Below are positions 43,630-52,306 of a stretch of 64,000 nucleotides of DNA, piece after piece. Origin of the DNA: an uncultured Oscillospiraceae bacterium (GTDB lineage: Bacteria > Bacillota > Clostridia > Oscillospirales > Oscillospiraceae); NCBI GenBank assembly GCA_910584045.1, contig CAJTYO010000009.1:1-64000 (forward strand). Reading direction: 5' to 3'. Each line of letters begins with the position of its first letter. Positions within the stretch are counted from its first letter, which is position 1. Below the pieces are notes generated by a model. It was not told the DNA's origin. It was given only the letters and a program-made list of their open reading frames with translations, and ran no database searches. The position numbers were made by a program, and so were the translations under genes.

Positions 43630-43986
43630 TCACTTGGGTTTGATATTCATTAAGACTAATCCAAGCAGTATGAGAGCGCTGCCTATCAGTTGTACATAGT
43701 AAATGCTTTCCTTAAAAATCAGCACAGAAGAGAGCATAGTTAGAAGATACACTGCTCCTGTCACAACGGGGAGCAGATAGCTCAGGTTGTTTTTTGATAC
43801 CAGCCCCATGTATATCAGAAAGCTGATGATGTACAGTATTAATCCTAGTATGGACAGCCAGCTGATTTTAAGGGAGAAGAAAGATCGAGTTGCTTGTAAA
43901 GTCAGTGACTCTGTACTGCCCAGTTTAAAAAGGACTAGGCCGGACACTGAGCACAACACATAGATTGTCAGTATAATATATTGCAT
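43630..43986 (-). CDS. four-helix EmrE/EamA-like membrane protein, flippase candidate
   Basis: 118 residues from the ATG at 43986 (GAGGAG 7 bases upstream). Four membrane helices cover nearly all of it; IYVLCSVSGLVLFKLG and LPVVTGAVYLLTMLSSVLIFKE match the small DMT proteins such as ArnE/ArnF. In glycan operons these are proposed to flip polyprenyl-phosphate sugars made by the neighbouring GT2 enzymes. A small multidrug exporter is the alternative. Confidence 0.75.
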   Translation of the reverse strand: MQYIILTIYVLCSVSGLVLFKLGSTESLTLQATRSFFSLKISWLSILGLILYIISFLIYMGLVSKNNLSYLLPVVTGAVYLLTMLSSVLIFKESIYYVQLIGSALILLGLVLMNIKPK

Positions 43987-44047
43987 GCCTGTTCTCCTCG
44001 CATTATTCGCACTATGTTTGAACTTCAGGGAAACCACTCACCAATAA

Positions 44048-44248
44048 TCAAAATCTGTCTGTCACACCACATTCAATCTGTTCCCGCGATATACATTTAA
44101 AATATCGCAATGCAGTTCCAGCCAAGCGGCCCTTTCTATACAACTGAACGTCCCCTCGTGTACCATCCGTCAAAGATATACTCACACTTTTGGATAATAC
44201 AATACTTGCTGCTCCAAATATAGGACTAGCTAAAATGTTATAACCTAG
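44048..44248 (-). other. possible gene remnant without start codon
   Basis: A 66-codon open frame on the minus strand (contains TDGTRGDVQLYRKG and LRYFKCISREQIEC) with no start codon and no ribosome site. It sits in the 272-base gap between two glycan genes and reads like the C-terminal end of a lost gene. Family not recognised. Confidence 0.3.
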
Positions 44249-44258
44249 TTAATTCTGT

Positions 44259-46961
44259 TTAAAGAGCGGCTTGTTCCTTTATTATCATCATCGAACTGGT
44301 GGCGATTGCAATAGGCACTGACGCTACGACTGGCGCAAAATACCGCCAATTTCCATTCACTGGCGAGGCTATACAAGTGAAAACAACCAGAAATAGTGGA
44401 ACAAGAATATAATATATTTTCCAGTCCTTCTTCTTCAAAAAATATATTCCCAACAATAACAATATCCACGTATATGTGGCGCAATTACAGAAAAGCCCTG
44501 AAATTGGCGCCCTAATAAATAATTCCTTTGTATTCTCCCATGCAATTAAGGCCGGCTCCATTTGTTCTGGGTGCGAAATATCCATTCCAAGCCGCTCAGC
44601 GTAAGGTCTATACCCCGAATCTCTCCGCAGTATATCCGCCATCGTTCTAACACCTAAGTAGGGCGTATACGCATAGTAAGCATGAGAGCCATGAACAGTC
44701 GCTTCAAAATACGTTTCTGGATGCTTGATAAACATACTCGTCCAAACAGAAACGTAATTTTTTAAACTATTCTGGTCTCCGTGATACGTATTTTTCACGG
44801 GGTCTGATGAATTGGGATTATAGGCATTAGCCAACGCCTCATAATCAAGGACGGCGGCAATAGCCTCTTTTTCCTCTTGAGTAACTTCTTCCGGAAAATC
44901 CCTGACATACCTCGCCGTTTGCTGGAAAGGTATTGACAGCGCTTCTCGGACACTTCCTGCTGAATATTTTAGGATATTTTCCGCAATCCATCCCCCGGTT
45001 TGTAAACATCCCCCCAATATTACTACACATACGATTGCACGCTTCAAATACTGTCGGTTTTTCCATATGACAAGCCCAAAAGCAAGTAAAATAGTAGGAA
45101 TAACTGCGTATTTATAATTATGACGAAGCATACATGTTAATACCCCTGTGCCGACTATCTTACAGCAGTTTGTCTTTTTGCTCACGTAATTTACGGAATC
45201 CAAGGCAAATGATGCAGTTTCCAGCATAAACAGGGTAAAGATTGGCACTGAAATGCTATCCTTAATAATTGTATGTGCATACTCACCCCACATAGGATGC
45301 AATCCATAAAAGACTAATATGGCGACAGGAATGGATTTAGAGATATTCATTCCTTTTATTTTCTTTACAACTACTGCAAAACTTGCGGCCATAATGCAAC
45401 TTTGAGCTAAGGCAATAAAAAAAATAGTAAAATTATCATTCCCAAAAAGTTGTCCAATCTCAAAAAGGACTCCATAGATCATGGTGGTTAAAAAAGGGTG
45501 TGCATTTGTTTGGGGGATAATTTTCATCCATTGTTGTAATTGATTTGCCCCATCAGCAGTCAACTGTGCAGGATAGGCAATAAGTAAATCTGGCAGCCAA
45601 CACAAAAGCAGGACGCAAAATGAAAACCTCCAAGGGTATTTCTCAAAAAGTCTAAGCAACCCTTTTGACTCTACTGATTTCCTTTTCCAATTGCGGAGAC
45701 CATCCAGTAACCCGAAAAAAAGTTTTATTATACTCAAAAACAAAGCGGCTTGACCAATGACGCAAGCAGACGCTACAACGGCCTGATAAGTATTTGCAAA
45801 AACAAACCCCCAGTTCCCATTTACAACCAGACTATTACTGATAACATTTATTGTTCCGAATAGTAACGATGCTACCACTTCAACCGCAGAAAATCTCCAC
45901 GACTCTCCGAGTTTGTAATAAACTCCCCATAACAGCACAGCGCATACTTGCCATGGTAATGTATATAAATTAAAGTTTTGACGAAGCTTCACCAGCGAAA
46001 CCAATATGGAATTCTGGCTTCCGATCGCTTGTGCTGCTATATCCCAGGAAGCAATCGAATAGTTTACCCCCAATGCCGCCGTTGTTATAATGGCAAATAG
46101 CAATGCCCCAAAAAATCGGATGTACTGATTTTTCTTCATTGATGACAATGCGGAAGAACCGGGCATCTCCATAACATCTCCTTCTCTCTTTTCTGAACAC
46201 CCCTCTTTTAATATGGGTCCATTCTTTCCTTCCAAAAACATTTGATACTGGTCGCAGATCTCCTGCACATTACTGCCGAAAACAACCTGTCTCCCTTTGT
46301 CCAGCCACAGCACTTTAGTGCACATCTGCCGCACCTGCTCCAGCGAGTGGGAGACCAGAATCGTCGTTGCGCCCCTCTCGATAATTTCCCGCATCTTCTT
46401 TTCGCTTTTTTTCCGGAAGGCTCCGTCTCCCACTGACAGCACCTCGTCCAAGATTAAAATATCCGGTTTAACCAGCGACGCAATGGAAAACGCCAGACGG
46501 CTCTTCATTCCGGAAGACAGCTGCTTGAACGGCCGGTCCTGAAAGTCCTCCAGTTCCGCAAACGCAATAATCTGCTCATAAGTCTCATCCATAAATTTAC
46601 GGGTATACCCCAGCATGGCACCGCGAAGATAAGTATTTTCCCGCACTGTCAAATCGCCGTCAAATCCGCTGGCCAGCTCAAGCAGGGCCGCAACTGTTCC
46701 ATTCCGTTTTACACAGCCTTTCGTCGGCTCCATAATACCGGATATTGCCTTCAGAAGCGTAGACTTCCCCGCACCGTTTGCTCCTATGATGCCCAGCATA
46801 TCCCCCTGTTCCAGCGAAAAAGATATATCCTTATCCGCCCAGAACTCATTGATGTGATAATCCCCTCTTACCTTCCGTAAAACATACTCTTTCAGCCCAA
46901 TATCCTTGAAGTCGCCCGTCATGTAGCGGATCGATACATCATTTACCTGCAAAATACTCAT
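44259..46961 (-). CDS. Wzt/TagH-like ABC ATPase fused to a large membrane domain
   Basis: 900 residues. Residues 1-245 are a polysaccharide-export ATPase: Walker A GANGAGKST (60-68), signature LSSGMKSRL, Walker B ILILDEVLSVGD, H-loop SHSLEQV. From about 275 to 900 there are some 12 membrane helices with a large loop (about 700-800: ADGANQLQQW, HPFLTTMIYG, GVRTMADILRRDSGYRP) resembling DUF6020-type, GT-C-like membrane proteins. Wzt proteins normally end in a soluble carbohydrate-binding domain. The upstream permease is its export partner. No frameshift or start site separates the parts. Confidence 0.85.
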   Translation of the reverse strand: MSILQVNDVSIRYMTGDFKDIGLKEYVLRKVRGDYHINEFWADKDISFSLEQGDMLGIIGANGAGKSTLLKAISGIMEPTKGCVKRNGTVAALLELASGFDGDLTVRENTYLRGAMLGYTRKFMDETYEQIIAFAELEDFQDRPFKQLSSGMKSRLAFSIASLVKPDILILDEVLSVGDGAFRKKSEKKMREIIERGATTILVSHSLEQVRQMCTKVLWLDKGRQVVFGSNVQEICDQYQMFLEGKNGPILKEGCSEKREGDVMEMPGSSALSSMKKNQYIRFFGALLFAIITTAALGVNYSIASWDIAAQAIGSQNSILVSLVKLRQNFNLYTLPWQVCAVLLWGVYYKLGESWRFSAVEVVASLLFGTINVISNSLVVNGNWGFVFANTYQAVVASACVIGQAALFLSIIKLFFGLLDGLRNWKRKSVESKGLLRLFEKYPWRFSFCVLLLCWLPDLLIAYPAQLTADGANQLQQWMKIIPQTNAHPFLTTMIYGVLFEIGQLFGNDNFTIFFIALAQSCIMAASFAVVVKKIKGMNISKSIPVAILVFYGLHPMWGEYAHTIIKDSISVPIFTLFMLETASFALDSVNYVSKKTNCCKIVGTGVLTCMLRHNYKYAVIPTILLAFGLVIWKNRQYLKRAIVCVVILGGCLQTGGWIAENILKYSAGSVREALSIPFQQTARYVRDFPEEVTQEEKEAIAAVLDYEALANAYNPNSSDPVKNTYHGDQNSLKNYVSVWTSMFIKHPETYFEATVHGSHAYYAYTPYLGVRTMADILRRDSGYRPYAERLGMDISHPEQMEPALIAWENTKELFIRAPISGLFCNCATYTWILLLLGIYFLKKKDWKIYYILVPLFLVVFTCIASPVNGNWRYFAPVVASVPIAIATSSMMIIKEQAAL

Positions 46962-46973
46962 AAAACTCCTCCG

Positions 46974-47747
46974 CTACACATAATAGAGAAATCTCGTATT
47001 GTACTTTTTGTACATCCAGCAGCCCAACCCCAATACGATCAGGACATCCGCCAGCATCAACAGGTGGAACCAGACGGTGGGAATTACGCTGTCAATGACA
47101 ATCTTTCTGAAATAGCGAATGAACAAATAGACCGGGTTCAACAGGAACAGGCATTGCGTTGTATATTCATATTGATCAATTGTATAGAAAATAGCCGACA
47201 TATACATCAGCAGCATTGTAAACACGGACCACAGGTACTGGACATCCCGGAAAAACACAAATAGCGCAGATAAAATCAGTCCCACTCCAATATTGAACAA
47301 AAGGAGCAGCACAACGGGATATAGAAGAAGAAAAAACTTCCATGTAAAGGTAATCTGATCTAAAATACAGAACAAGAAGAACAGGACCAGCGTCAGCCCA
47401 AAATTGATAAGCGTCTGGACATTTTTTGAAAACAGAAACAGGTATTTGGGAATATTGATCTTTGTGAAGATTCCTGCGTTGCTCATCAAAGAGGTCATTC
47501 CTTGATTTGTGGACTCATTGAAGTAGGAAAAAATCAAATTTCCACAGAACAGATAAATAGTATAGTGATTGGTCGTTCGTCCAAAAAACTGCGTAAATAC
47601 AAGCTTCATCACAAACAGGGTCAGCAGCGGAGACAGAATGCTCCACGCCATGCCCAGGACCGTTCGCTTGTATTTCTTTTTGAAATCCCGTTTTACCAGC
47701 TCCTCAAAGAGAAATTGGTAGCGGCTGAGCTTTTGCACTATATTCAT
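46974..47747 (-). CDS. polysaccharide ABC transporter permease (Wzm/TagG-like)
   Basis: 257 residues, ABC-2 family, six membrane helices. N-terminal VKRDFKKKYKRTVLGMAWSILSPL is the conserved amphipathic start of Wzm/TagG proteins. Exports a lipid-linked glycan with the ATPase encoded 12 bases downstream. ATGA overlap with rfbB. Confidence 0.93.
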   Translation of the reverse strand: MNIVQKLSRYQFLFEELVKRDFKKKYKRTVLGMAWSILSPLLTLFVMKLVFTQFFGRTTNHYTIYLFCGNLIFSYFNESTNQGMTSLMSNAGIFTKINIPKYLFLFSKNVQTLINFGLTLVLFFLFCILDQITFTWKFFLLLYPVVLLLLFNIGVGLILSALFVFFRDVQYLWSVFTMLLMYMSAIFYTIDQYEYTTQCLFLLNPVYLFIRYFRKIVIDSVIPTVWFHLLMLADVLIVLGLGCWMYKKYNTRFLYYV

Positions 47748-48802
47748 TCGGCACCCTGATACATTTCAACGTAGTAATCCCGGTAGGCCTCGGAAGTGAC
47801 ACGCGCCAGCCATTCCGGATGATCCAGATACCACTGGATCGTCCGCGCCATTCCGTCCTCAAAAGTGTATGCCGGCGACCATCCAAGCTCCGTCGTAATC
47901 TTCGTGTTATCAATCGCATATCTCCGGTCGTGCCCGGGCCTGTCCTTCACATAGGTAATCAGCTCGTCTCCCTTTTTCAGTTTGCGGAGGATGAGCTTAA
48001 CAATCTCCAAATTGGCCTTCTCATTATTTCCACCGATATTGTACACCTCGCCCGGCATGCCCTTTTCCAGCACAGTACAGATCGCTGCACAATGATCCTC
48101 TACATACAGCCAATCTCTCACCTGCATCCCATCCCCATAAATCGGAAGAGGTTTTCCCTCCAGACAATTATGAATCATTAACGGAATCAACTTTTCCGGG
48201 AACTGGAATGGTCCATAGTTATTGGAGCAGCGCGTAATATTAACTGGCATACCATAGGTCTCATAGTAGGCATGCACAATCATATCCGCGCTTGCTTTGG
48301 ACGCGGAGTAGGGACTGTTGGGAGAAAGCGGGGTGATCTCCTGAAACTTCCCGGTTTGCCCAAGGGCGCCATAAACCTCATCGGTAGATACCTGCAAATA
48401 GCGCACGCCCGGCTGGTACTCGCGGGAATATTTATCCTCCGGGTCGAGTTTCCAGTACGATTTTGCCGTATCAAGAAGCGCCTGTGTTCCCAGAATATTT
48501 GTCTCCAGAAAAACCTCCGGTTGTGTAATACTGCGGTCCACATGGCTCTCCGCTGCAAAATTGACCACGGTGTCAAACTGGTGTTCCACAAACAACCGGT
48601 TTAACAGCGCACGGTCCCGAATGTCGCCTTTTACAAAAGTGTAGCGGGAATCCCGCGTCACAGATGAAAGATTCTCAAGATTTCCGGCATAGGTTAATGC
48701 GTCCAGATTGACAACCTTGACTTGATGATATGTATTCAAAATGTAGTGAATAAAGTTTGATCCAATAAATCCGGCTCCGCCGGTAACCAAAATCTGTTTC
48801 AT
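47744..48802 (-). CDS. rfbB: dTDP-glucose 4,6-dehydratase
   Basis: 352 residues, extended SDR. NAD loop VTGGAGFIGSNF, active site VSTDEVYG and YSASKASAD (Tyr-x3-Lys), NNYGPFQFPEKL. Converts dTDP-glucose to dTDP-4-keto-6-deoxyglucose. Since rfbC and rfbD are absent and FdtA/FdtB are present, the product feeds an amino sugar and not rhamnose. Confidence 0.97.
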   Translation of the reverse strand: MKQILVTGGAGFIGSNFIHYILNTYHQVKVVNLDALTYAGNLENLSSVTRDSRYTFVKGDIRDRALLNRLFVEHQFDTVVNFAAESHVDRSITQPEVFLETNILGTQALLDTAKSYWKLDPEDKYSREYQPGVRYLQVSTDEVYGALGQTGKFQEITPLSPNSPYSASKASADMIVHAYYETYGMPVNITRCSNNYGPFQFPEKLIPLMIHNCLEGKPLPIYGDGMQVRDWLYVEDHCAAICTVLEKGMPGEVYNIGGNNEKANLEIVKLILRKLKKGDELITYVKDRPGHDRRYAIDNTKITTELGWSPAYTFEDGMARTIQWYLDHPEWLARVTSEAYRDYYVEMYQGAE

Positions 48803-48804
48803 AG

Positions 48805-49894
48805 CTATCTGTCATCCCTCATTAATTTCTTATCTGCGCGTGCTTTTATTCTTAAGTAAAGACTATATACCGGTCGTTCTACCATATAATAAACCAATAT
48901 TCCAACCACGGTACATATTAGAAGCCCCATTACGACATACATGCCTGGATTCGTTCTCAGCACTCCATAATCAATCAATAGTTCATAGTAGTGGAAACAA
49001 GGAAATTGCATCAGATAAATAGAGTACGACCATGCCCCAAACCGCTTAAACAAAGCGCAATCAGATATAGATTTAATGCCATCCTGAAAAATTGAGAAAT
49101 ATACCAGCAGAGAAAAAAGCAGGGCATAATAAGGCATTTCATATCGGTCTGTGCAAAATCCGAGCAAATAAGCGTAATAGAGCAGTATAATTAACCAAAT
49201 CAGCGAAACAAAGTACCCGCTTTTTATACATCCTTTTTTCAGTTTCCCCAGTAAAATTCCCAGAGAGAAACCTGTAATGCCAAGCAATACTCCATTTGTT
49301 AAAAAAGGAATTTGTTGGGAAGCGATTTGGCTATATGCACTAGTTTCATGGTGAGCAAGCAAGGCAAAGCCAGCTATAACCAAAACAAGAATGGAATGGC
49401 TGTGTATGACGGACGTGTGTGCACAGGGGGGGGGGGGATTCTCTAAACCACAAAAAGTAAATTATAAAGAGCCAAAATAAAACACAGACATACCACGAGG
49501 CAGGATTAGATGCCCCTTTTTGTATCACTCCGAGACCGCAGTTAATAAAAAACAAATTAAGCAGATCTGTCGTCGTATGGTAATTCACCAAAATTGAAAA
49601 CGCCATCACCGGCCATAATCGCGCAACTTTTTTGATGATAAAATCCATGCATGACATTTTATTCCAGTCATGCCCTAATTGAAAAAAAACACCAGAAAGG
49701 ATAAAAAAACATAAAACGCCAACTCCTCCCGCAGCCCCATTCCGCTGGGTCATTAGCGTATATAATTCCACGTCGGGAAATTTTGCAGCAAGACGCGGCG
49801 TAAGATGGTAGTACACTATTAAAATAGAGCATATAAATTTGATTAAATCAACTTCGCCCATTCGCTTCAAGGTCTGATCACTAGTTGTACTCAT
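48805..49894 (-). pseudogene. phase-variable membrane O-acyltransferase, OFF state
   Basis: Acyltransferase-3 family protein (about 362 residues when intact, 10 membrane helices). The N-part (49894 down; FICSILIVYYHLTPR, GVGVLCFFILSGVFF) and C-part (ILVLVIAGFALLAHH to KLMRDDR) are in different frames, meeting at a C12 tract (49426-49437). With 12 C the product ends after about 182 residues; 11 or 14 C restores one continuous frame. Would add an acetyl or other acyl group to the glycan. ATGA overlap with rfbA upstream. Confidence 0.85.
49426..49437 (-). repeat. C12 homopolymer inside the acyltransferase gene
   Basis: Twelve consecutive G on the plus strand (C on the coding strand), the longest homopolymer noticed in the window. 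Slipped-strand copying would switch the gene on and off. Confidence 0.85.
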
Positions 49895-50790
49895 TCTGTA
49901 ACCCCCAGGTTGTCAACTAGGCTTTTTTCCTGAGCTACACGAATTAAATAAATTCCATACTCCGTTTTCAGCATTGGCTGCGCCAGTCTCTCCAGCTGCG
50001 CCTGATCTATGTATCCTTTACGGTAGGCGATCTCCTCAATGCAGGAGATATAAAGCCCCTGCCGCTGCTGGATAATGGATACAAAATTCGCCGCTTCCAG
50101 CAAGCCCTCATGGGTGCCGGTATCCAGCCAGGTCATGCCTCTCCCCAGCAAGACCACCTTTAATTTCCCCTGCCGGAGATATTCCTGATTAACCGCCGTG
50201 ATCTCCAGTTCCCCACGGGCCGACGGCTGGATGCTCTTTGCAATTTCGACTACCTGATTGTCATAAAAGTAGAGCCCCGGCACCGCGTAGTTGGATTTAG
50301 GCTGTACAGGCTTTTCTTCAATAGAGAGCACGTTTCCACGCCTGTCAAATTCGACAATGCCAAACGCGCTGGGGTCCTGAACGGGATAGCCAAAGATTGT
50401 GGCTCCCTCCTGTTCCGACACCGCCCGCTGGAGAATCCGCGTAAAACCCTGGGCGTAAAAGACGTTATCCCCCAGCACCAGCGCACACCGATCCCGGTCA
50501 ATGAAACGTTCACCAATTAGAAACGCCTCCGCAATGCCGTTGGGATGCTCCTGACAGGCGTAGGAAATGTGCAATCCGAGCTGACTTCCATCTCCCAGCA
50601 GTTCCTCAAAGGAGGGAATGTCCCGCGGTGTAGAGATGATTAAAATATCCTGAATTCCCGCCAGCATCAGCGTGGACAGAGGATAATAGATCATGGGCTT
50701 GTCATAAATGGCAAGCATTTGCTTGGAAACCGCCCGCGTCAGCGGATATAGCCGGGTCCCGGACCCGCCCGCCAGAATGATACCTTTCAT
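49891..50790 (-). CDS. rfbA: glucose-1-phosphate thymidylyltransferase
   Basis: 299 residues, standard RmlA length. Start MKGIILAGGSGTRLYPLT with nucleotide loop, KPMIYYPL, LGDNVFYAQGF, DPSAFGIVEFD, and TWLDTGTHEGLLEA. Makes dTDP-glucose, the first committed step to the deoxy-amino sugar. It stands next to the acyltransferase, separated from rfbB only by that gene. Confidence 0.97.
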   Translation of the reverse strand: MKGIILAGGSGTRLYPLTRAVSKQMLAIYDKPMIYYPLSTLMLAGIQDILIISTPRDIPSFEELLGDGSQLGLHISYACQEHPNGIAEAFLIGERFIDRDRCALVLGDNVFYAQGFTRILQRAVSEQEGATIFGYPVQDPSAFGIVEFDRRGNVLSIEEKPVQPKSNYAVPGLYFYDNQVVEIAKSIQPSARGELEITAVNQEYLRQGKLKVVLLGRGMTWLDTGTHEGLLEAANFVSIIQQRQGLYISCIEEIAYRKGYIDQAQLERLAQPMLKTEYGIYLIRVAQEKSLVDNLGVTE

Positions 50791-50831
50791 AGCATCTATC
50801 TCCTGTCACTCATAGATGGATCTCTGTCTGT

Positions 50832-51875
50832 TTATTCAAATAGATTTAAAAAACGCTCAAGACACCATATCTGCCATTTCTGGTTGCCAGTAAACTGTGA
50901 CATATCCAGATTTTCTTTGAATTCCGGTCTGGTAGGACCAGCCCAATCTCTAAAATAGAAATCTACAGGTCGAGGCATAGGAACCTTCTCCGGCACAGGA
51001 ATATCGGGGTATTTTATAGAAAACAGCTTTCGGATGAGGTATTTGGATTCGCCTCCACGAATGCGCGACAAATCTAGTGGCTCCGCCATTTTTAAATTGG
51101 CATATGGATCTATATAGGCCATTCCCGCCGAATTAAAGGCATTTAAATAAGAGCCGGAACTTTCTATAGAAAATACATCATCCATAAACTTTAAAAAATC
51201 AATCTGTTCCTCCTCTTTCCGATAGCGGTTAAACAGATAACTCATATCAAATGTTTCTTTTAGAACCTTTTCTGGTTCTGTAAAAATGTAACGTCTCTTA
51301 AAATCTGATAAAGACCAGTCCTGAGATAAGAGTTGATCCATTCCTCCAAATTTTAAGTCGCTGCTTTCTCCAATTATCATCTCCATAATACCGTCGTTCT
51401 TTGCTTGGACCGCAGCTTGCCGTATTTGCGGTTCAATGGAATGTACTGGTGCACCTTTTGATTTAAGCACCGCATCCAAGTGCGGTTTTATGGTGTTATT
51501 CCAGTCAATATCAACATAGTGCAGATTCAGGCCACAGTATTCTGCATAGGTTTCTGCTCGCCGAAGCTCATCCTCTTGAAATTTCCCGTCTAAAAATCGA
51601 AATGTATATGCATCCGCTCCCCGCATATAGGAGGCCAAAATGGCGGAATCCATTCCGCCTGAGAGCAAAATGCCCAGACGCTTGTTCTTTTCCTTGGAAA
51701 ACGTGAGCCGTATTGCTGCATCGACTTCCTGCGCTGTTCTTACTTTTGTTTTGTTGTCCTCCGAAACCTGAGGCATCTTCTGATGATGAAGCCCCTCAAA
51801 AAAATCTTTGCTGTCATCCTCGATATACCGAAGTGCTAAATAGGAACTCATGCAATATATTTTATCCACACTCAT
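50832..51875 (-). CDS. asparagine synthase-like amidotransferase lacking the glutaminase domain
   Basis: 347 residues. ATP-pyrophosphatase loop LGILLSGGMDSA near residue 70; the rest follows the synthetase half of AsnB (EMIIGESSDLKFGGMDQL). There is no N-terminal Cys-type glutaminase domain, so ammonia must come from elsewhere or the nucleophile differs. Proteins of this sort in glycan operons amidate sugar acids or make unusual amides. ATGA overlap with the TagD-like gene. Confidence 0.8.
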   Translation of the reverse strand: MSVDKIYCMSSYLALRYIEDDSKDFFEGLHHQKMPQVSEDNKTKVRTAQEVDAAIRLTFSKEKNKRLGILLSGGMDSAILASYMRGADAYTFRFLDGKFQEDELRRAETYAEYCGLNLHYVDIDWNNTIKPHLDAVLKSKGAPVHSIEPQIRQAAVQAKNDGIMEMIIGESSDLKFGGMDQLLSQDWSLSDFKRRYIFTEPEKVLKETFDMSYLFNRYRKEEEQIDFLKFMDDVFSIESSGSYLNAFNSAGMAYIDPYANLKMAEPLDLSRIRGGESKYLIRKLFSIKYPDIPVPEKVPMPRPVDFYFRDWAGPTRPEFKENLDMSQFTGNQKWQIWCLERFLNLFE

Positions 51876-52306
51876 TTTACATCCTCCAAACTGTGCTCTC
51901 GCATAACATCCAATGTTTTGCGGATCTGTGTAGATGAGGTTCCCTGCGTATAGGGGAAATAAATAACCTGGATTCCTGCCACAGCAAACTCGCGCTCATA
52001 TTCTTTCCATTTATCTGTGCCGTACCAGTCATCGCCAACAAACATAACTTGGGCTCCCAGTTTCTTGCACGCAGACAACTTATCCATATCCTGCTGGGGC
52101 ACCGCCGCATCTACATATTTACAGCTTCGTACAATTTCAATGCGATCTTCAAATGGAATCAGCGCCTTTTTCCCTTTATAAGCTACTAATTCATCCACTG
52201 TAACGCCGACAATCAGCTTATCGCACATGCTCTTTGCGTTTTTCAACAGATTCAGATGCCCAATGTGAAAAAGGTCGTATACCCCTGTTGTATATCCGAT
52301 AATCAC
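51872..52306 (-). CDS. tagD: glycerol-3-phosphate cytidylyltransferase-like
   Basis: 144 residues. Nucleotidyltransferase motifs HIGH at 14-17 (FHIGHLNLLKNAK) and TQGTSSTQIRK near the end (RTxGxSTT type), with VGDDWYGTDKW between, as in TagD. Would make CDP-glycerol, the donor for glycerol-phosphate transfer by the TagB/F-like domain of the next gene. A related CDP-alcohol is possible. ATGA overlaps on both sides. Confidence 0.88.
   Translation of the reverse strand: MIIGYTTGVYDLFHIGHLNLLKNAKSMCDKLIVGVTVDELVAYKGKKALIPFEDRIEIVRSCKYVDAAVPQQDMDKLSACKKLGAQVMFVGDDWYGTDKWKEYEREFAVAGIQVIYFPYTQGTSSTQIRKTLDVMREHSLEDVK

Noticed and set aside
47744..50790. dTDP-rhamnose pathway
   Set aside because: Only rfbA and rfbB are present; rfbC and rfbD are missing and FdtA/FdtB point to an amino sugar.
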